Positions 36,137-44,866 of a stretch of 64,000 bases of DNA are shown in pieces. How positions within the stretch are numbered: the first letter of the stretch is position 1; every line of letters begins with the position of its first letter. Made by a program: the position numbers and the translations under genes. The notes below the pieces were generated by a model. It made no database searches, was not told the origin of the DNA, and was given only the letters and a program-made list of their open reading frames with translations. The stretch comes from Patescibacteria group bacterium. GTDB lineage: Bacteria; Patescibacteriota; Microgenomatia; UBA1406; GWC2-37-13. The stretch lies in NCBI GenBank assembly GCA_023381015.1, contig JAMCTE010000012.1:1-64000 (forward strand), read 5' to 3'.

Positions 36137-36913
36137 ATGTTCGACCATATGACAGAAGAAAAAAATTCTACTCCAAAAAATATATTTACAAGCAATCTAC
36201 ATATTGTTCTAGTAATTGCCTTGATAGTAGCGTCATTTGCGCTGGGATCGTTATACACAAAGGTAAAGTATCTCGAGAGTAATGGAGGTTCGTTAGCAGC
36301 AGCTAAACCCTCTGCACAGGCTCCCGCAGCTGCTGGAGATGCTCAACCAAAAGTTGCTCTTAAGACCCCAGAACTTACCAACGATGACAGAATTCGTGGT
36401 AATAAAAATGCTAAGGTTACCTTGGTTGAATACTCAGACTTTGAGTGTCCATTTTGTATTCGTTTTCATCCAACCATGCAGCAAGTCATGAAAGAATATG
36501 GTGACAAAGTAAAGTGGGTATATCGAGACTACCCTTTAGCTTTCCATGCCAACGCCCAAAAGGAAGCTGAAGCCGGTTGGTGTATCAACGAGCTTGGCGG
36601 GACTGATGCATTTTGGAAGTATGTAGACGCCATATTTGCCAAAACGACAGGTAACGGAACTGGTTTTGCACTGGAAAAGCTTGGTCCTCTGGCTGCTGAA
36701 CTGGGTGTAAATCAAAGTAAATTTCAGCAGTGTTTAGATTCAGCTAAATATGCTCAAAAAGTAAAAGACCAAATGGCCAAAGGTTCTGAAGAAGGTGTAT
36801 CAGGCACTCCAGGCACGATTATTATCGACGCTAAGGGTCAAACCCAGCTTGTTCCCGGCGCATTACCTTTCGAGCAAATTAAGTCGATGATCGACTCTGC
36901 CTTAAAACAATAA
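36137..36913 (+). CDS. DsbA-family thiol oxidoreductase, membrane anchored
   Basis: 258 residues. One N-terminal helix (about 20-42) is followed by an Ala/Pro-rich linker (SLAAAKPSAQAPAAAGDA) and a thioredoxin/DsbA domain. The active site CPFC is in DFECPFCIRFHPTMQ, and the cis-Pro loop is GVSGTPGTIII. It probably forms disulfides in secreted proteins outside the membrane. First gene behind operator 2. The downstream TauE-cupredoxin gene begins 20 bp later. Confidence 0.9.
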   Translation: MFDHMTEEKNSTPKNIFTSNLHIVLVIALIVASFALGSLYTKVKYLESNGGSLAAAKPSAQAPAAAGDAQPKVALKTPELTNDDRIRGNKNAKVTLVEYSDFECPFCIRFHPTMQQVMKEYGDKVKWVYRDYPLAFHANAQKEAEAGWCINELGGTDAFWKYVDAIFAKTTGNGTGFALEKLGPLAAELGVNQSKFQQCLDSAKYAQKVKDQMAKGSEEGVSGTPGTIIIDAKGQTQLVPGALPFEQIKSMIDSALKQ

Positions 36914-36933
36914 TACATGGAGTTACCTTACCA

Positions 36934-37977
36934 ATGGATATATTTTCTATCTTCATCACCGGCCTCTTTGCAGGCGGCATAACGTGCTTAGCAGTTCAGG
37001 GCGGTTTACTTGCAAGCTCGATTGCCCAACAAGAGGAAAACCTAGCTTCAGAATTTGAGAAACGATCGGGATCATGGATTCCGGTCGTTTCCTTTTTAGT
37101 CGCTAGGTTAGTGGCGTATACAATTTTGGGTATTTTACTGGGTAGCTTGGGTTCATTGTTTCAGCTTTCACTAACTGCTCGAGTCATTTTACAGTTAAGT
37201 GCTGTTGTTTTTATGGTAGGTACAGCCTTTAATTTACTGCAAATTCATCCTCTTTTTCGCTACTTTGTTATCCAGCCACCAAAAATAGTCACCCGACTGA
37301 TTAGAAATCAGTCCCGAAGCCAAGAACTATTTGGCCCGGCAATTCTTGGCGCTATGACCGTGCTAATTCCTTGCGGGGCAACTCAGGCAACCATGGCTTA
37401 TGCTCTCACCACCGGATCTCCAGTAGCAGGTGGGTTAACTATGTTTGCTTTTATTCTAGGTACCTCGCCACTCTTTTTACTTCTCGGAGTATTTGCTCGT
37501 AGTTTGAATCGATTAGCAAATGGAGCATTTAACACCGCAGCAGCGATGGCTATATTATTGTTAGCCACCTTTAATCTAAATGGCACGATTGCGCTCACGG
37601 GTAGTCCGTACACAGTTACAAATTTATTGACAAAAATTGAGTGCACCATTAGTTTTTGCAGTCCTGGCAAAGTAGCCGGAAGTACCACAACGGCCGGCAA
37701 ACCAGTGTCTGAAGCTACCATCTTCATCACCCAAAATGGTTATGAAACCGAGCCTACCAATTTAACAATCAAAGCGGGGTCTAAAGTTAAGTTGAATATT
37801 ATTAATCGAGGTGGCGGAGGTTGCGCTCAATCATTGACAATACCCAAGCTTAATGTTCAGCGAGTCGTATCAGTTGGTCAATCAGATGTTTTGGAGTTTA
37901 CTGCGCCAAAAATGCCTGGACCACTCGCCTTTATGTGTAGTATGGGCATGTATCAGGGAATAATTACGGTTATTTAA
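36934..37977 (+). CDS. TauE/SafE- or DsbD-like membrane protein fused to a cupredoxin domain
   Basis: 347 residues. Six to seven helices (about 1-235) include the GAMTVLIPCGATQATMAY motif, with a membrane Cys as in DsbD/UreH-type transporters, and FILGTSPLFLLLG. After a linker, residues 260-347 form a cupredoxin domain. Likely copper ligands are Cys in GGGGCAQSL and Cys/Met in FMCSMGMYQG. The fusion suggests copper binding coupled to transport or electron transfer across the membrane. A GGAG site lies upstream. Confidence 0.78.
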   Translation: MDIFSIFITGLFAGGITCLAVQGGLLASSIAQQEENLASEFEKRSGSWIPVVSFLVARLVAYTILGILLGSLGSLFQLSLTARVILQLSAVVFMVGTAFNLLQIHPLFRYFVIQPPKIVTRLIRNQSRSQELFGPAILGAMTVLIPCGATQATMAYALTTGSPVAGGLTMFAFILGTSPLFLLLGVFARSLNRLANGAFNTAAAMAILLLATFNLNGTIALTGSPYTVTNLLTKIECTISFCSPGKVAGSTTTAGKPVSEATIFITQNGYETEPTNLTIKAGSKVKLNIINRGGGGCAQSLTIPKLNVQRVVSVGQSDVLEFTAPKMPGPLAFMCSMGMYQGIITVI

Positions 37978-37983
37978 TTAATA

Positions 37984-38196
37984 ATGAAGACGATTACTTT
38001 TAAAGTAACTAATTTGGAATGTACGAGTTGTGCCATGAGTATCGACTTTGACTTGGAGGATTTAAAGGGCGTCGTAGAAGCCAGTACTAACTACGCTAGA
38101 CAACGCACTACTGTGACATATGATCCAGAACTGATTGATCAAAAATCAATCATTGCGAGGCTAAAAAACCTTAATTATGACGTTAAAATTATTTAA
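37984..38196 (+). CDS. Heavy-metal-associated (HMA) chaperone, CopZ-like
   Basis: A 70-residue ferredoxin-like HMA domain with the metal motif CTSC in NLECTSCAMSIDFDLEDLKG, and VTYDPELID at the usual position. It carries Cu(I) or Zn(II) in the cytoplasm. It starts 6 bp after the TauE-cupredoxin stop. The P1B ATPase at 39022 lacks its own N-terminal HMA domain, so this protein may serve it or the TauE-type protein. Confidence 0.9.
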   Translation: MKTITFKVTNLECTSCAMSIDFDLEDLKGVVEASTNYARQRTTVTYDPELIDQKSIIARLKNLNYDVKII

Positions 38197-38198
38197 AA

Positions 38199-38234
38199 TT
38201 GTAAGTCATTGCTGATTTACTACAAAACATAGTA
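38199..38234 (+). promoter_or_regulatory. Promoter with BlaI-type operator 3
   Basis: TTGTAA (38199-38204), a 16-bp spacer and TACAAA (38221-38226). TACTACA-AAA-CATAGTA (38218-38234) is an imperfect dyad (TACTA arms exact) covering the -10 box. Same spacing as operators 1 and 2. Precedes the second dsbA gene and the P1B ATPase. Confidence 0.65.
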
Positions 38235-38248
38235 ATATGGAGGTATAT

Positions 38249-38983
38249 ATGAACGGCGAAAAGAAGTTTGTAATTGGCATTATACTGTCGACGATAGTTA
38301 TATTGGTAGGTGCCGTTTGGTTTTTGGGCAAATCCGATACCAACTCGAATAGCATAGATAAAACATCGACATTATCTCAAGACCAGCAAAAACTGTTGGA
38401 AGTTGTTGATGACGATTACCTTAAAGGCAATAAAGAGGCCAAAGTAACCATTGTTGAATATCTTGATTTTGAATGCGAGGCATGTGGTGCCTATTATCCG
38501 CTCGTGAAATCTTTAATGTCTGAATTTGGCCAAGATATTCGTTTTGTAACTCGTTATTTCCCGCTGCCAGGGCATAAAAATAGTATGCCTGCTGCATTGG
38601 CTGTTGAAGCGGCTGCAAAGCAGGGCAAGTATTGGGAAATGCATGATCTATTGTTTACAGAGCAAAGATCATGGGGTGAAAAAAAATCAGCTGATCCAAA
38701 AATATTTGAGGAGTACGCCAAAAAACTGGGCTTAAATATGGCACAATATGATAAAGACGTTAATTCAAAAGAGGCAAAAGCTCGAGTGGAACGGGATAAA
38801 AATGCTGGAAATCAACTTGGAATATTTTTGGAACCAACTTTCTTTGTTAATGGGAGTAAAATTCCAAACCCTAAGGGCTTGGAGGATTTCAAAACTTTCA
38901 TTAAGGCAGAGTTGCAAAAGAGTGCTCCATCAGATCGTACTCAAGAAGCAACGCCAAGTTCTACTGCCAGTCCAACGCCATAA
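38249..38983 (+). CDS. DsbA-family thiol oxidoreductase, second copy
   Basis: 244 residues. An N-terminal helix (about 6-27), then a DsbA/thioredoxin domain with CEAC in DFECEACGAYYPLVKSL, FPLPGHKNSMPAALAVEAA, and the cis-Pro loop FLEPTFFVNG. A Ser/Thr/Pro-rich tail follows. The ATG at 38249 is supported by GGAGG 5 nt upstream, a strong Shine-Dalgarno. The unusual CEAC may alter redox potential compared with CPFC. Leads the metal-efflux operon. Confidence 0.9.
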   Translation: MNGEKKFVIGIILSTIVILVGAVWFLGKSDTNSNSIDKTSTLSQDQQKLLEVVDDDYLKGNKEAKVTIVEYLDFECEACGAYYPLVKSLMSEFGQDIRFVTRYFPLPGHKNSMPAALAVEAAAKQGKYWEMHDLLFTEQRSWGEKKSADPKIFEEYAKKLGLNMAQYDKDVNSKEAKARVERDKNAGNQLGIFLEPTFFVNGSKIPNPKGLEDFKTFIKAELQKSAPSDRTQEATPSSTASPTP

Positions 38984-39021
38984 CTAGTTGGATAAATCAT
39001 GAAATTAAATGCAGAAACACT

Positions 39022-40923
39022 ATGCTTATTATGGAATTATTTAAACAGCCAAAAATTCGGCAACTTGCCATAGCACTCTCTATAGTCATTCCTCTAGAAG
39101 TATTGTCATTTTTCGCAATCCATTTACCGGCAGTTATTGAGTATCCTTTATTTTTAGGCATTATTTACATCTTCGGCAAAGACGTTATTTTTGGAGGTAT
39201 CCAAAGCCTTCTAAGACTTCGATTCTCAAATATCAACCTGTTAATGACCGTGGCAACAATTGGCGCTTTTTACTTAGGTGAGCTGGAAGAAGCGGTTATT
39301 ATTATTCTGCTATTTGCAGTGAGTGAAGCATTAGAAGAATTTGGCATCAATAAAAGTCAGAGCGCCTTGGAAGAATTAGTTGAGAAAACTCCCAAAACTG
39401 CTCAAGTGTTGGGCGAGCACGGGAGACGTCAGGTAGAAGAGATTAGCCTTGATGAGATTTTAGTGGTCAAGCCAGGTGATTATATTCCCTTAGATGGCTT
39501 GGTTGTTAAAGGTGAATCATTAGTAGATGAGAGTTCAATTACTGGTGAACCGCTACCTAAATCCAAATTTATTGGTGAGATGGTGTTTGCTGGAACACTC
39601 AATAGCCAGGGTTATTTAGAAATTAAAGTTACCAAAATCAGCAAAGATACTACCTTAGCTAAAATTGTTGATCTGACTTTTCAAGCGGCAGAACGTAAGT
39701 CTCAAATTACTAAGTTTATTGAAAAATTCGCACAAATATATACTCCAACTGTTTTTGTGATAGCAATTTTTTTGACATTTATCCCAGTAGTACTGTTTAG
39801 TCAGCCATTTTTATATTGGTTTACTCAAAGCCTAACCATACTACTCATCGCCTGTCCCTGCGCTTTAGTAGTCTCAACACCAATTAGTGTTTTTTCGGCA
39901 ATTGGAAATGCCAGCAAACGAGGCGTTGTGATTAAAGGTGGTCAATTTCTAGAGGAAATTGGCAAGGTTCGAGCCATTGCGTTTGATAAGACTCGGACAC
40001 TAACCTTGGGTGAGCCGCAGGTATCTGATGTCATACCACTTAACGGGTACACCAAGGCTGAACTATTGGCTTGTGTAGCCGGTGCCGAAGCCTTTTCAGA
40101 GCATCCCATAGCCAAAAGTATTGTTGAAAGTGCCCAATCTTATTCAAAAACCCACCATGAGTATCAAAATTTTAAAGCTCTGATGGGAAAAGGAATAAGC
40201 GGTGATTGTTTGGTGTGCGTTGATAAACACCACTGCATCGGAACGTTGCAATTTGTGATGGAAACTCATTCTGTGGATCAGAAAGTTATTGATATTGTAG
40301 AGGGATTTGAGGCTGAAGGTAAAACCGCAATTGTAGTCAGTGACGATAAAAAAATTGAAGGTGTATTGGGGGTAGTAGATGCCCTGCGACCAGAAAGCCA
40401 AGCCACCATCAATAAACTCCACGCCCTTGGCGTTAAAACAGCCATGTTAACCGGTGACAATGATAAAGCTGCTCAAGCTGTAGCTCAAAAAGTAGGCATC
40501 GATAAAGTCTACGCTCGCTTGCTTCCTGATCAAAAAGTTGACAGGTTATTAGAACTTAAACAAAAGTTTCAATCGGTCGCAATGGTGGGAGATGGTGTCA
40601 ATGATGCACCCTCACTGACAACCGCTTCAGTCGGAATTGCGATGGGTGCAGCCGGATCTGAGGTGGCTATTGAAAATGCAGACATAGCGTTAATGAACAA
40701 CAATCTGCGTCTAATTCCATTTTTAATTTCACTGGGCAAACGAACTACTCAAACAATCCAGATAAACACTACTGCTGCAGTCGTAGTAAAACTCTTCTTT
40801 TTGTTTCTAGCACTTCTGGGTAAAAGTAATTTAGCTTTGGCTGTTTTTGCGGATGTTGGAGTAACACTATTGGTTGTTGTGCACAGTCTGCGATTATTCA
40901 ATTTTGAAGTAAAAACAACATGA
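39022..40923 (+). CDS. P1B-type heavy-metal ATPase with altered DKTGT motif
   Basis: 633 residues, no N-terminal metal-binding domain. Motifs in order: SSITGEP (actuator), CPCALVVSTP (metal site in helix 6), SEHPIAKSI, TGDNDKAA and MVGDGVNDAPSL. The terminal helices carry Lys in VVVKLFF and Asp-Gly in ADVGVTLL, which suggests the Zn/Cd/Pb (P1B-2) subgroup. The phosphorylation motif is DKTRTLT, with Arg replacing the near-invariant Gly (codon CGG at 39994-39996); Asp322 itself is present. Its stop overlaps the desulfurase start by 4 bp. ATG choice between 39022 and 39031 is uncertain. Confidence 0.9.
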   Translation: MLIMELFKQPKIRQLAIALSIVIPLEVLSFFAIHLPAVIEYPLFLGIIYIFGKDVIFGGIQSLLRLRFSNINLLMTVATIGAFYLGELEEAVIIILLFAVSEALEEFGINKSQSALEELVEKTPKTAQVLGEHGRRQVEEISLDEILVVKPGDYIPLDGLVVKGESLVDESSITGEPLPKSKFIGEMVFAGTLNSQGYLEIKVTKISKDTTLAKIVDLTFQAAERKSQITKFIEKFAQIYTPTVFVIAIFLTFIPVVLFSQPFLYWFTQSLTILLIACPCALVVSTPISVFSAIGNASKRGVVIKGGQFLEEIGKVRAIAFDKTRTLTLGEPQVSDVIPLNGYTKAELLACVAGAEAFSEHPIAKSIVESAQSYSKTHHEYQNFKALMGKGISGDCLVCVDKHHCIGTLQFVMETHSVDQKVIDIVEGFEAEGKTAIVVSDDKKIEGVLGVVDALRPESQATINKLHALGVKTAMLTGDNDKAAQAVAQKVGIDKVYARLLPDQKVDRLLELKQKFQSVAMVGDGVNDAPSLTTASVGIAMGAAGSEVAIENADIALMNNNLRLIPFLISLGKRTTQTIQINTTAAVVVKLFFLFLALLGKSNLALAVFADVGVTLLVVVHSLRLFNFEVKTT

Positions 40924-42131
40924 AACAAATAAACTATATTGACATTAAAAAAGACTTTTCTTTACTTGGTAATCCTAATTTGCATTATTTTGATAATGCC
41001 TGTCAGACCCTGAGACCACGACAAGTCATAGAAGCGATGACGAAGTACTACGAAGATTATCCAGCCTGTGGCGGTCGAAGCATGCATCGACTAGCTGCAC
41101 AGGTAACTAAACAATGTGAAGAAGCTCGTCAGATCATTGCCAGTTTTATTGGGGCCAAGCGAAAAGAGGAAATTGTTTTTACCAGAAACACCACGGAAGG
41201 TATTAATTTGGTGGCCAATAGTTTGAATCTAAAGGCAGGAGATGTTGTTTTAACCACAGACAAAGAACACAATTCCAACCTTATCCCGTGGCAAATGTTT
41301 GTAAAAAAACTAGGAATCATCCATGTGATTGTTCCTTCAAAACCGGACAACACTTTTGACCTTGAAGCCTACACTCAGCTTTTGGAAAAACACTCAGCTA
41401 AGCTCGTTTCTATGGCAATGACTTCCAATCTCGATGGTGTGTCTATTCCTGCTGACAAAGTTGTTAAATTGGCCCACCAGCACAAAGCCCTGATGCTTTT
41501 GGATGGCGCTCAAGCCGTACCTCATCACAGTGTGAATGTAGGTAAGCTTGATGTCGATTTTCTGGCTTTTTCTGGTCATAAAATGCTGGGACCGTCTGGA
41601 ATCGGCGTGCTTTATGGAAAATTTCATTTACTAGAAGAATTAAGTCCATTCCTAGTTGGTGGGGATACGGTTTCATCTTCAACCTATACTACCCAAGAAT
41701 TTTTGCCACCACCAGAAAAGTTCGAGGCAGGTTTGCAAGACTATGCTGGAATTATTGGGCTTGGTGAAGCTGTAAATTACCTCAATAGAGTGGGATTATC
41801 CGCAATTGAAGCTCAGGAGCTTGAGTTAAATACTTATTTGACAGAAGCCATTTCTTCAATTGACGGCTTAAAAATTCTAGGGCCAGAAGACCCAAAAACT
41901 CGTAGTGGGATTGTCTCTTTTTATATTCCAGGTAAAGACCATCACCAAATTGCTTTAATGCTTGATGAAAGTGCAGGCTTTCTTGTTAGATCTGGTCAGC
42001 ACTGTGTTCATTCTTGGTTTGCTCTAAAACAAATACCCGGCACGGTGAGAGTATCCTTTTATTTTTATAATACGCTGGAAGAAGCGGAAGCTTTTGTGCA
42101 TTCGCTCAAAAAAGTTGTGAGTATTTTATAG
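40920..42131 (+). CDS. Cysteine desulfurase / selenocysteine lyase (SufS-like)
   Basis: PLP enzyme that removes sulfur from cysteine. Class V aminotransferase landmarks: HYFDNACQTLRP, FTRNTTEGINLVA, DKEHNSN, the Asp in LLDGAQAVPH, PLP-binding Lys in FSGHKMLGPSGIGVLYG, and catalytic Cys in VRSGQHCVHSW (usual RAGHHCA). 403 residues, complete. It overlaps the P1B ATPase by 4 bp, so the two are translationally coupled. Its presence in a metal/thiol operon suggests sulfur supply for metal or cluster handling (inference). Confidence 0.9.
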   Translation: MKQINYIDIKKDFSLLGNPNLHYFDNACQTLRPRQVIEAMTKYYEDYPACGGRSMHRLAAQVTKQCEEARQIIASFIGAKRKEEIVFTRNTTEGINLVANSLNLKAGDVVLTTDKEHNSNLIPWQMFVKKLGIIHVIVPSKPDNTFDLEAYTQLLEKHSAKLVSMAMTSNLDGVSIPADKVVKLAHQHKALMLLDGAQAVPHHSVNVGKLDVDFLAFSGHKMLGPSGIGVLYGKFHLLEELSPFLVGGDTVSSSTYTTQEFLPPPEKFEAGLQDYAGIIGLGEAVNYLNRVGLSAIEAQELELNTYLTEAISSIDGLKILGPEDPKTRSGIVSFYIPGKDHHQIALMLDESAGFLVRSGQHCVHSWFALKQIPGTVRVSFYFYNTLEEAEAFVHSLKKVVSIL

Positions 42132-42134
42132 CCT

Positions 42135-43067
42135 ATGTTTTGTATTGCGTCATTTATTATTTTATCGATTATCGCCATTTTTAATGCGGCTTATCGTGAC
42201 CTTGCCAGAGAGGCCTACGATTGTGTTTTCCGTAGGATTACCTTCAAGCCGTGTAATACCGGATTTAAAGAAAAAATGAAGGCTAAACTTTCCGGTCAAC
42301 TGTTAAATCGATCTGTGCGAGCGGCAAGATTTTTTAATCATCACTTTGAACTTTTGTCCTGGATATTCTTCATACTCACCATTGGGAGTATTTTTTGGAC
42401 TGGCAAGGGATTATTCAATTTTTACATGTATGGTAGTTGCAATGGATTAAATAAATCAGGTTTTTGCGCCCTTGATCCAAAGGGGGAAAATAATAAAGTT
42501 TCTCAGGCTGGAGGAAGTTGCACATCTGGAACTGGAGATGAAAGCAAAGTGACTTTAAACGGAGTCAATACAAGTATATTTCCTTCAATCAACATAGGCG
42601 CAAAAGACTCGGTAGTGTTAATTGGTTGTTATAGCTGTGACTACACTAGAAAAGCCTATCCAACCATTAAAAAATTAATTACAGAAAATAAAGTTAATTA
42701 TACTTTTGCTCACTATCCAGTTAAGGAAGAGACTTTGTATTTATTGCCTATTGGTTACTGTGCCTACAAGCAAAACCCCACCGCCTACTGGCAGCTAAAT
42801 GATCAGTTGTTTGAGAATAGTAAAGAAGATATCGCAAAAAGAGAGTTTGTAGATACATTACTCCAGAAAAATGGTTATGACATTGAGGCAATTAATTCCT
42901 GCATTAGTTCCCCTGAAGCTCAATCAGCTGTGGTGGAGCGACGAATTGAATTAGAAAAAACCAACATATATGGCACACCACTTCTGTTTATCAATAACAA
43001 AGGCTTGGTTGGTCCAAAACCCTATCGAGTATACGAACGAATTCTTAAGGGTTTTAAATTTTGGTAG
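42135..43067 (+). CDS. Membrane protein with thioredoxin-like CYSC domain
   Basis: 310 residues. A short N-terminal helix and Cys-bearing segment (AYDCVFRRITFKPCNTG), a second helix (about 75-100), then an extracytoplasmic thioredoxin-like domain with the redox motif CYSC in VLIGCYSCDYTRKAYPTIK and the cis-Pro loop NIYGTPLLFINNK. It is the third DsbA-like protein in the cargo and follows the desulfurase by 3 bp. The paired N-terminal cysteines suggest it may exchange electrons across the membrane. A terminator follows at 43131. Confidence 0.8.
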   Translation: MFCIASFIILSIIAIFNAAYRDLAREAYDCVFRRITFKPCNTGFKEKMKAKLSGQLLNRSVRAARFFNHHFELLSWIFFILTIGSIFWTGKGLFNFYMYGSCNGLNKSGFCALDPKGENNKVSQAGGSCTSGTGDESKVTLNGVNTSIFPSINIGAKDSVVLIGCYSCDYTRKAYPTIKKLITENKVNYTFAHYPVKEETLYLLPIGYCAYKQNPTAYWQLNDQLFENSKEDIAKREFVDTLLQKNGYDIEAINSCISSPEAQSAVVERRIELEKTNIYGTPLLFINNKGLVGPKPYRVYERILKGFKFW

Positions 43068-43130
43068 CTGTAGTAGCTATCTTATTGACTTTCCGCCTGG
43101 TTAGGATAATAATTCCCTCAAGTTTACAAG

Positions 43131-43158
43131 AGCTGCCCCTCCGATAGGGGCTTTTTTG
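43131..43158 (+). terminator. Rho-independent terminator of the cargo operon
   Basis: GCCCCT, loop CCGAT, AGGGGC, then six T. A strong stem with a clean T-tract, separating the metal/redox cargo from the secretion operon. Confidence 0.9.
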
Positions 43159-43210
43159 TAGCTAGTCCTGCCTAAAGTTATAAATTATTGATTTATATGG
43201 AGGTCGGACT

Positions 43211-43546
43211 ATGAATAAAAAAATAATTGTTACTTCTTCTCTCGCCATAACGGCACTAATGTTTGCGTCACCAGTCATTGCTGCATCAGCAGACGTAACC
43301 AAAATAGAAACCTTCATCAAAAGCATTATCCAAATATTAGTTACACTTGCGGGACTCATTTCAGCTGGCTTCTTTGTTTGGGGTGGCGTTGGATATATCA
43401 CAAGCTCAGGTAATCCAGAAACTCTCGACCGTTCCAAAAAAACTATCATGTATTCCGCGATAGGTTTAGCCGTAGTACTTGGTGCGTTTGTGTTGACTAA
43501 TATCATCTCTGATTTAGCGACTGGAGCATTTGGAGCTACACAATAA
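43211..43546 (+). CDS. VirB2/TrbC-like pilin
   Basis: 111 residues. The signal peptide ends with SPVIAAS at about 24-26, followed by two hydrophobic helices (about 36-58 and 78-100) joined by a short loop, GYITSSGNPETLDRSKKTI. This is the VirB2 prepilin layout. It forms the conjugative pilus or the channel subunit in the membrane. A GGAGG Shine-Dalgarno lies 8 nt before the ATG. First gene of the secretion operon, after the terminator. The next gene begins with a paralogous domain. Confidence 0.88.
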   Translation: MNKKIIVTSSLAITALMFASPVIAASADVTKIETFIKSIIQILVTLAGLISAGFFVWGGVGYITSSGNPETLDRSKKTIMYSAIGLAVVLGAFVLTNIISDLATGAFGATQ

Positions 43547-43573
43547 GTTCCAATCTTTGGATTATGAACAACT

Positions 43574-44866
43574 ATGAAATTATTGAGTTTGGCACTAACC
43601 ACCATACTTACGACACTCTTCTTTCCAACTGTTGCTTATGCGGTAAGTAGTGCCCCAACAGAAGTAACAACCTTTACGGGTGATGCTCTCACTCTCATAA
43701 CAATGATATCGGCCGCCTCAGCGGTCTTTTTTTTAATTCGTGGTGGTTATATCTACATTACTTCAAGTGGGAAACCTGACGCCCTAGAAGAGGCAAAGAA
43801 AACCATTCGTAACTCATTACTTGGGCTTGTTATAGTTCTAGCATCGAGCGGATTAATTTCACTTTTGTCCGGTGCGCTCGTAGGGGAAACTGGAAGCACC
43901 AATGTCACAACCCTGCCTATTACTCAGATAGAAAGTGTGGCACCAAGTGATGGACTGACGCAGGTACTCATCGATGCGGTTAATGGATTCATTCAAAACA
44001 TTGTTGAGAGCTCCACCAAACCAATCGTTGATGGAATTATGACATTCCTCGGATCAACCCCATCACTTCTAGCTAATGCTTCAATCGTGAAATTCTGGTT
44101 AATTATGCTCGGGATTGTGGACAGCTTGTTCGTCCTCGTAGTTGCATTGCTTGGCCTACAGTTTATGAGCGCTTCCACCTTTGGTTTTGAGGAAATTGAA
44201 TTTAAACATCTCTTGCCTAGAATTGGTCTGGCTTTCCTTGGGGCGAACGCGTCCTTGTTCCTTGCTGACTATGCGATCCAAGCTAGTAACGCACTGGTAT
44301 CTGGTGTTATCTCGGCAACTGGAGGACTTAATCATGCTTGGATTACAAATGCCATAACCATATCTAGTCTGACCAATGGCACTGCTCCATTTATTATTTT
44401 GATTTTTCTACTAATTTTCTTGATTGTCTCTATCGTGCTTCTTCTCATGTATATCAGTCGTTTGATTGTCATAGTTCTTGGCGCTGTTCTTTCACCCTTT
44501 ATTTTTCTTCTGTGGACTCTTCCTAAAACCGCTGACTTTGCTGAGATGGCAGTAAAAGGCTACTTTGTCTCTGTATTTACCATCTTCATCCATGTCGTAA
44601 CGATCCAACTGGCAGGCACATTTTTATCTTTGCCCGAACAAACTAACAACTCACTTATTTCAATCGCTGTCGCGATTGGGTTACTCTTAACTCTGCTTAA
44701 AATTCCCTCATTCATGATGCAACTTATTCTATTTTCAAGAAGTGTGGGGGCAGTTCGTCATATGGGGAGTCAAATTACCAACGTGTTAAGTACTGACTCT
44801 AGCTCAAACATGTCATACAAAGGCACCAAATCGGCCAAGTTGCCTAGAAGGAGTGCCAACCTATGA
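43574..44866 (+). CDS. VirB6/TrbL-like channel protein with N-terminal pilin-like domain
   Basis: 430 residues. Residues 1-110 repeat the architecture of the preceding pilin: signal-type segment, two helices, and the loop YITSSGKPDALEEAKKTI. From about residue 120 there are a further six or so helices, with FMSASTFGFEEIEFKHLLPR and LGAVLSPFIFLLWTLPKTAD, as in VirB6/TrbL inner-membrane channel proteins. The result is a pilin-channel fusion. It overlaps the PrgI gene by 4 bp. Confidence 0.8.
   Translation: MKLLSLALTTILTTLFFPTVAYAVSSAPTEVTTFTGDALTLITMISAASAVFFLIRGGYIYITSSGKPDALEEAKKTIRNSLLGLVIVLASSGLISLLSGALVGETGSTNVTTLPITQIESVAPSDGLTQVLIDAVNGFIQNIVESSTKPIVDGIMTFLGSTPSLLANASIVKFWLIMLGIVDSLFVLVVALLGLQFMSASTFGFEEIEFKHLLPRIGLAFLGANASLFLADYAIQASNALVSGVISATGGLNHAWITNAITISSLTNGTAPFIILIFLLIFLIVSIVLLLMYISRLIVIVLGAVLSPFIFLLWTLPKTADFAEMAVKGYFVSVFTIFIHVVTIQLAGTFLSLPEQTNNSLISIAVAIGLLLTLLKIPSFMMQLILFSRSVGAVRHMGSQITNVLSTDSSSNMSYKGTKSAKLPRRSANL

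Noticed and set aside
43062-43085. Fourth BlaI operator near TAGCTGTAGTAGCTA
   Set aside because: The dyad has a different sequence and spacing and lies after the last cargo gene, without a fitting promoter.
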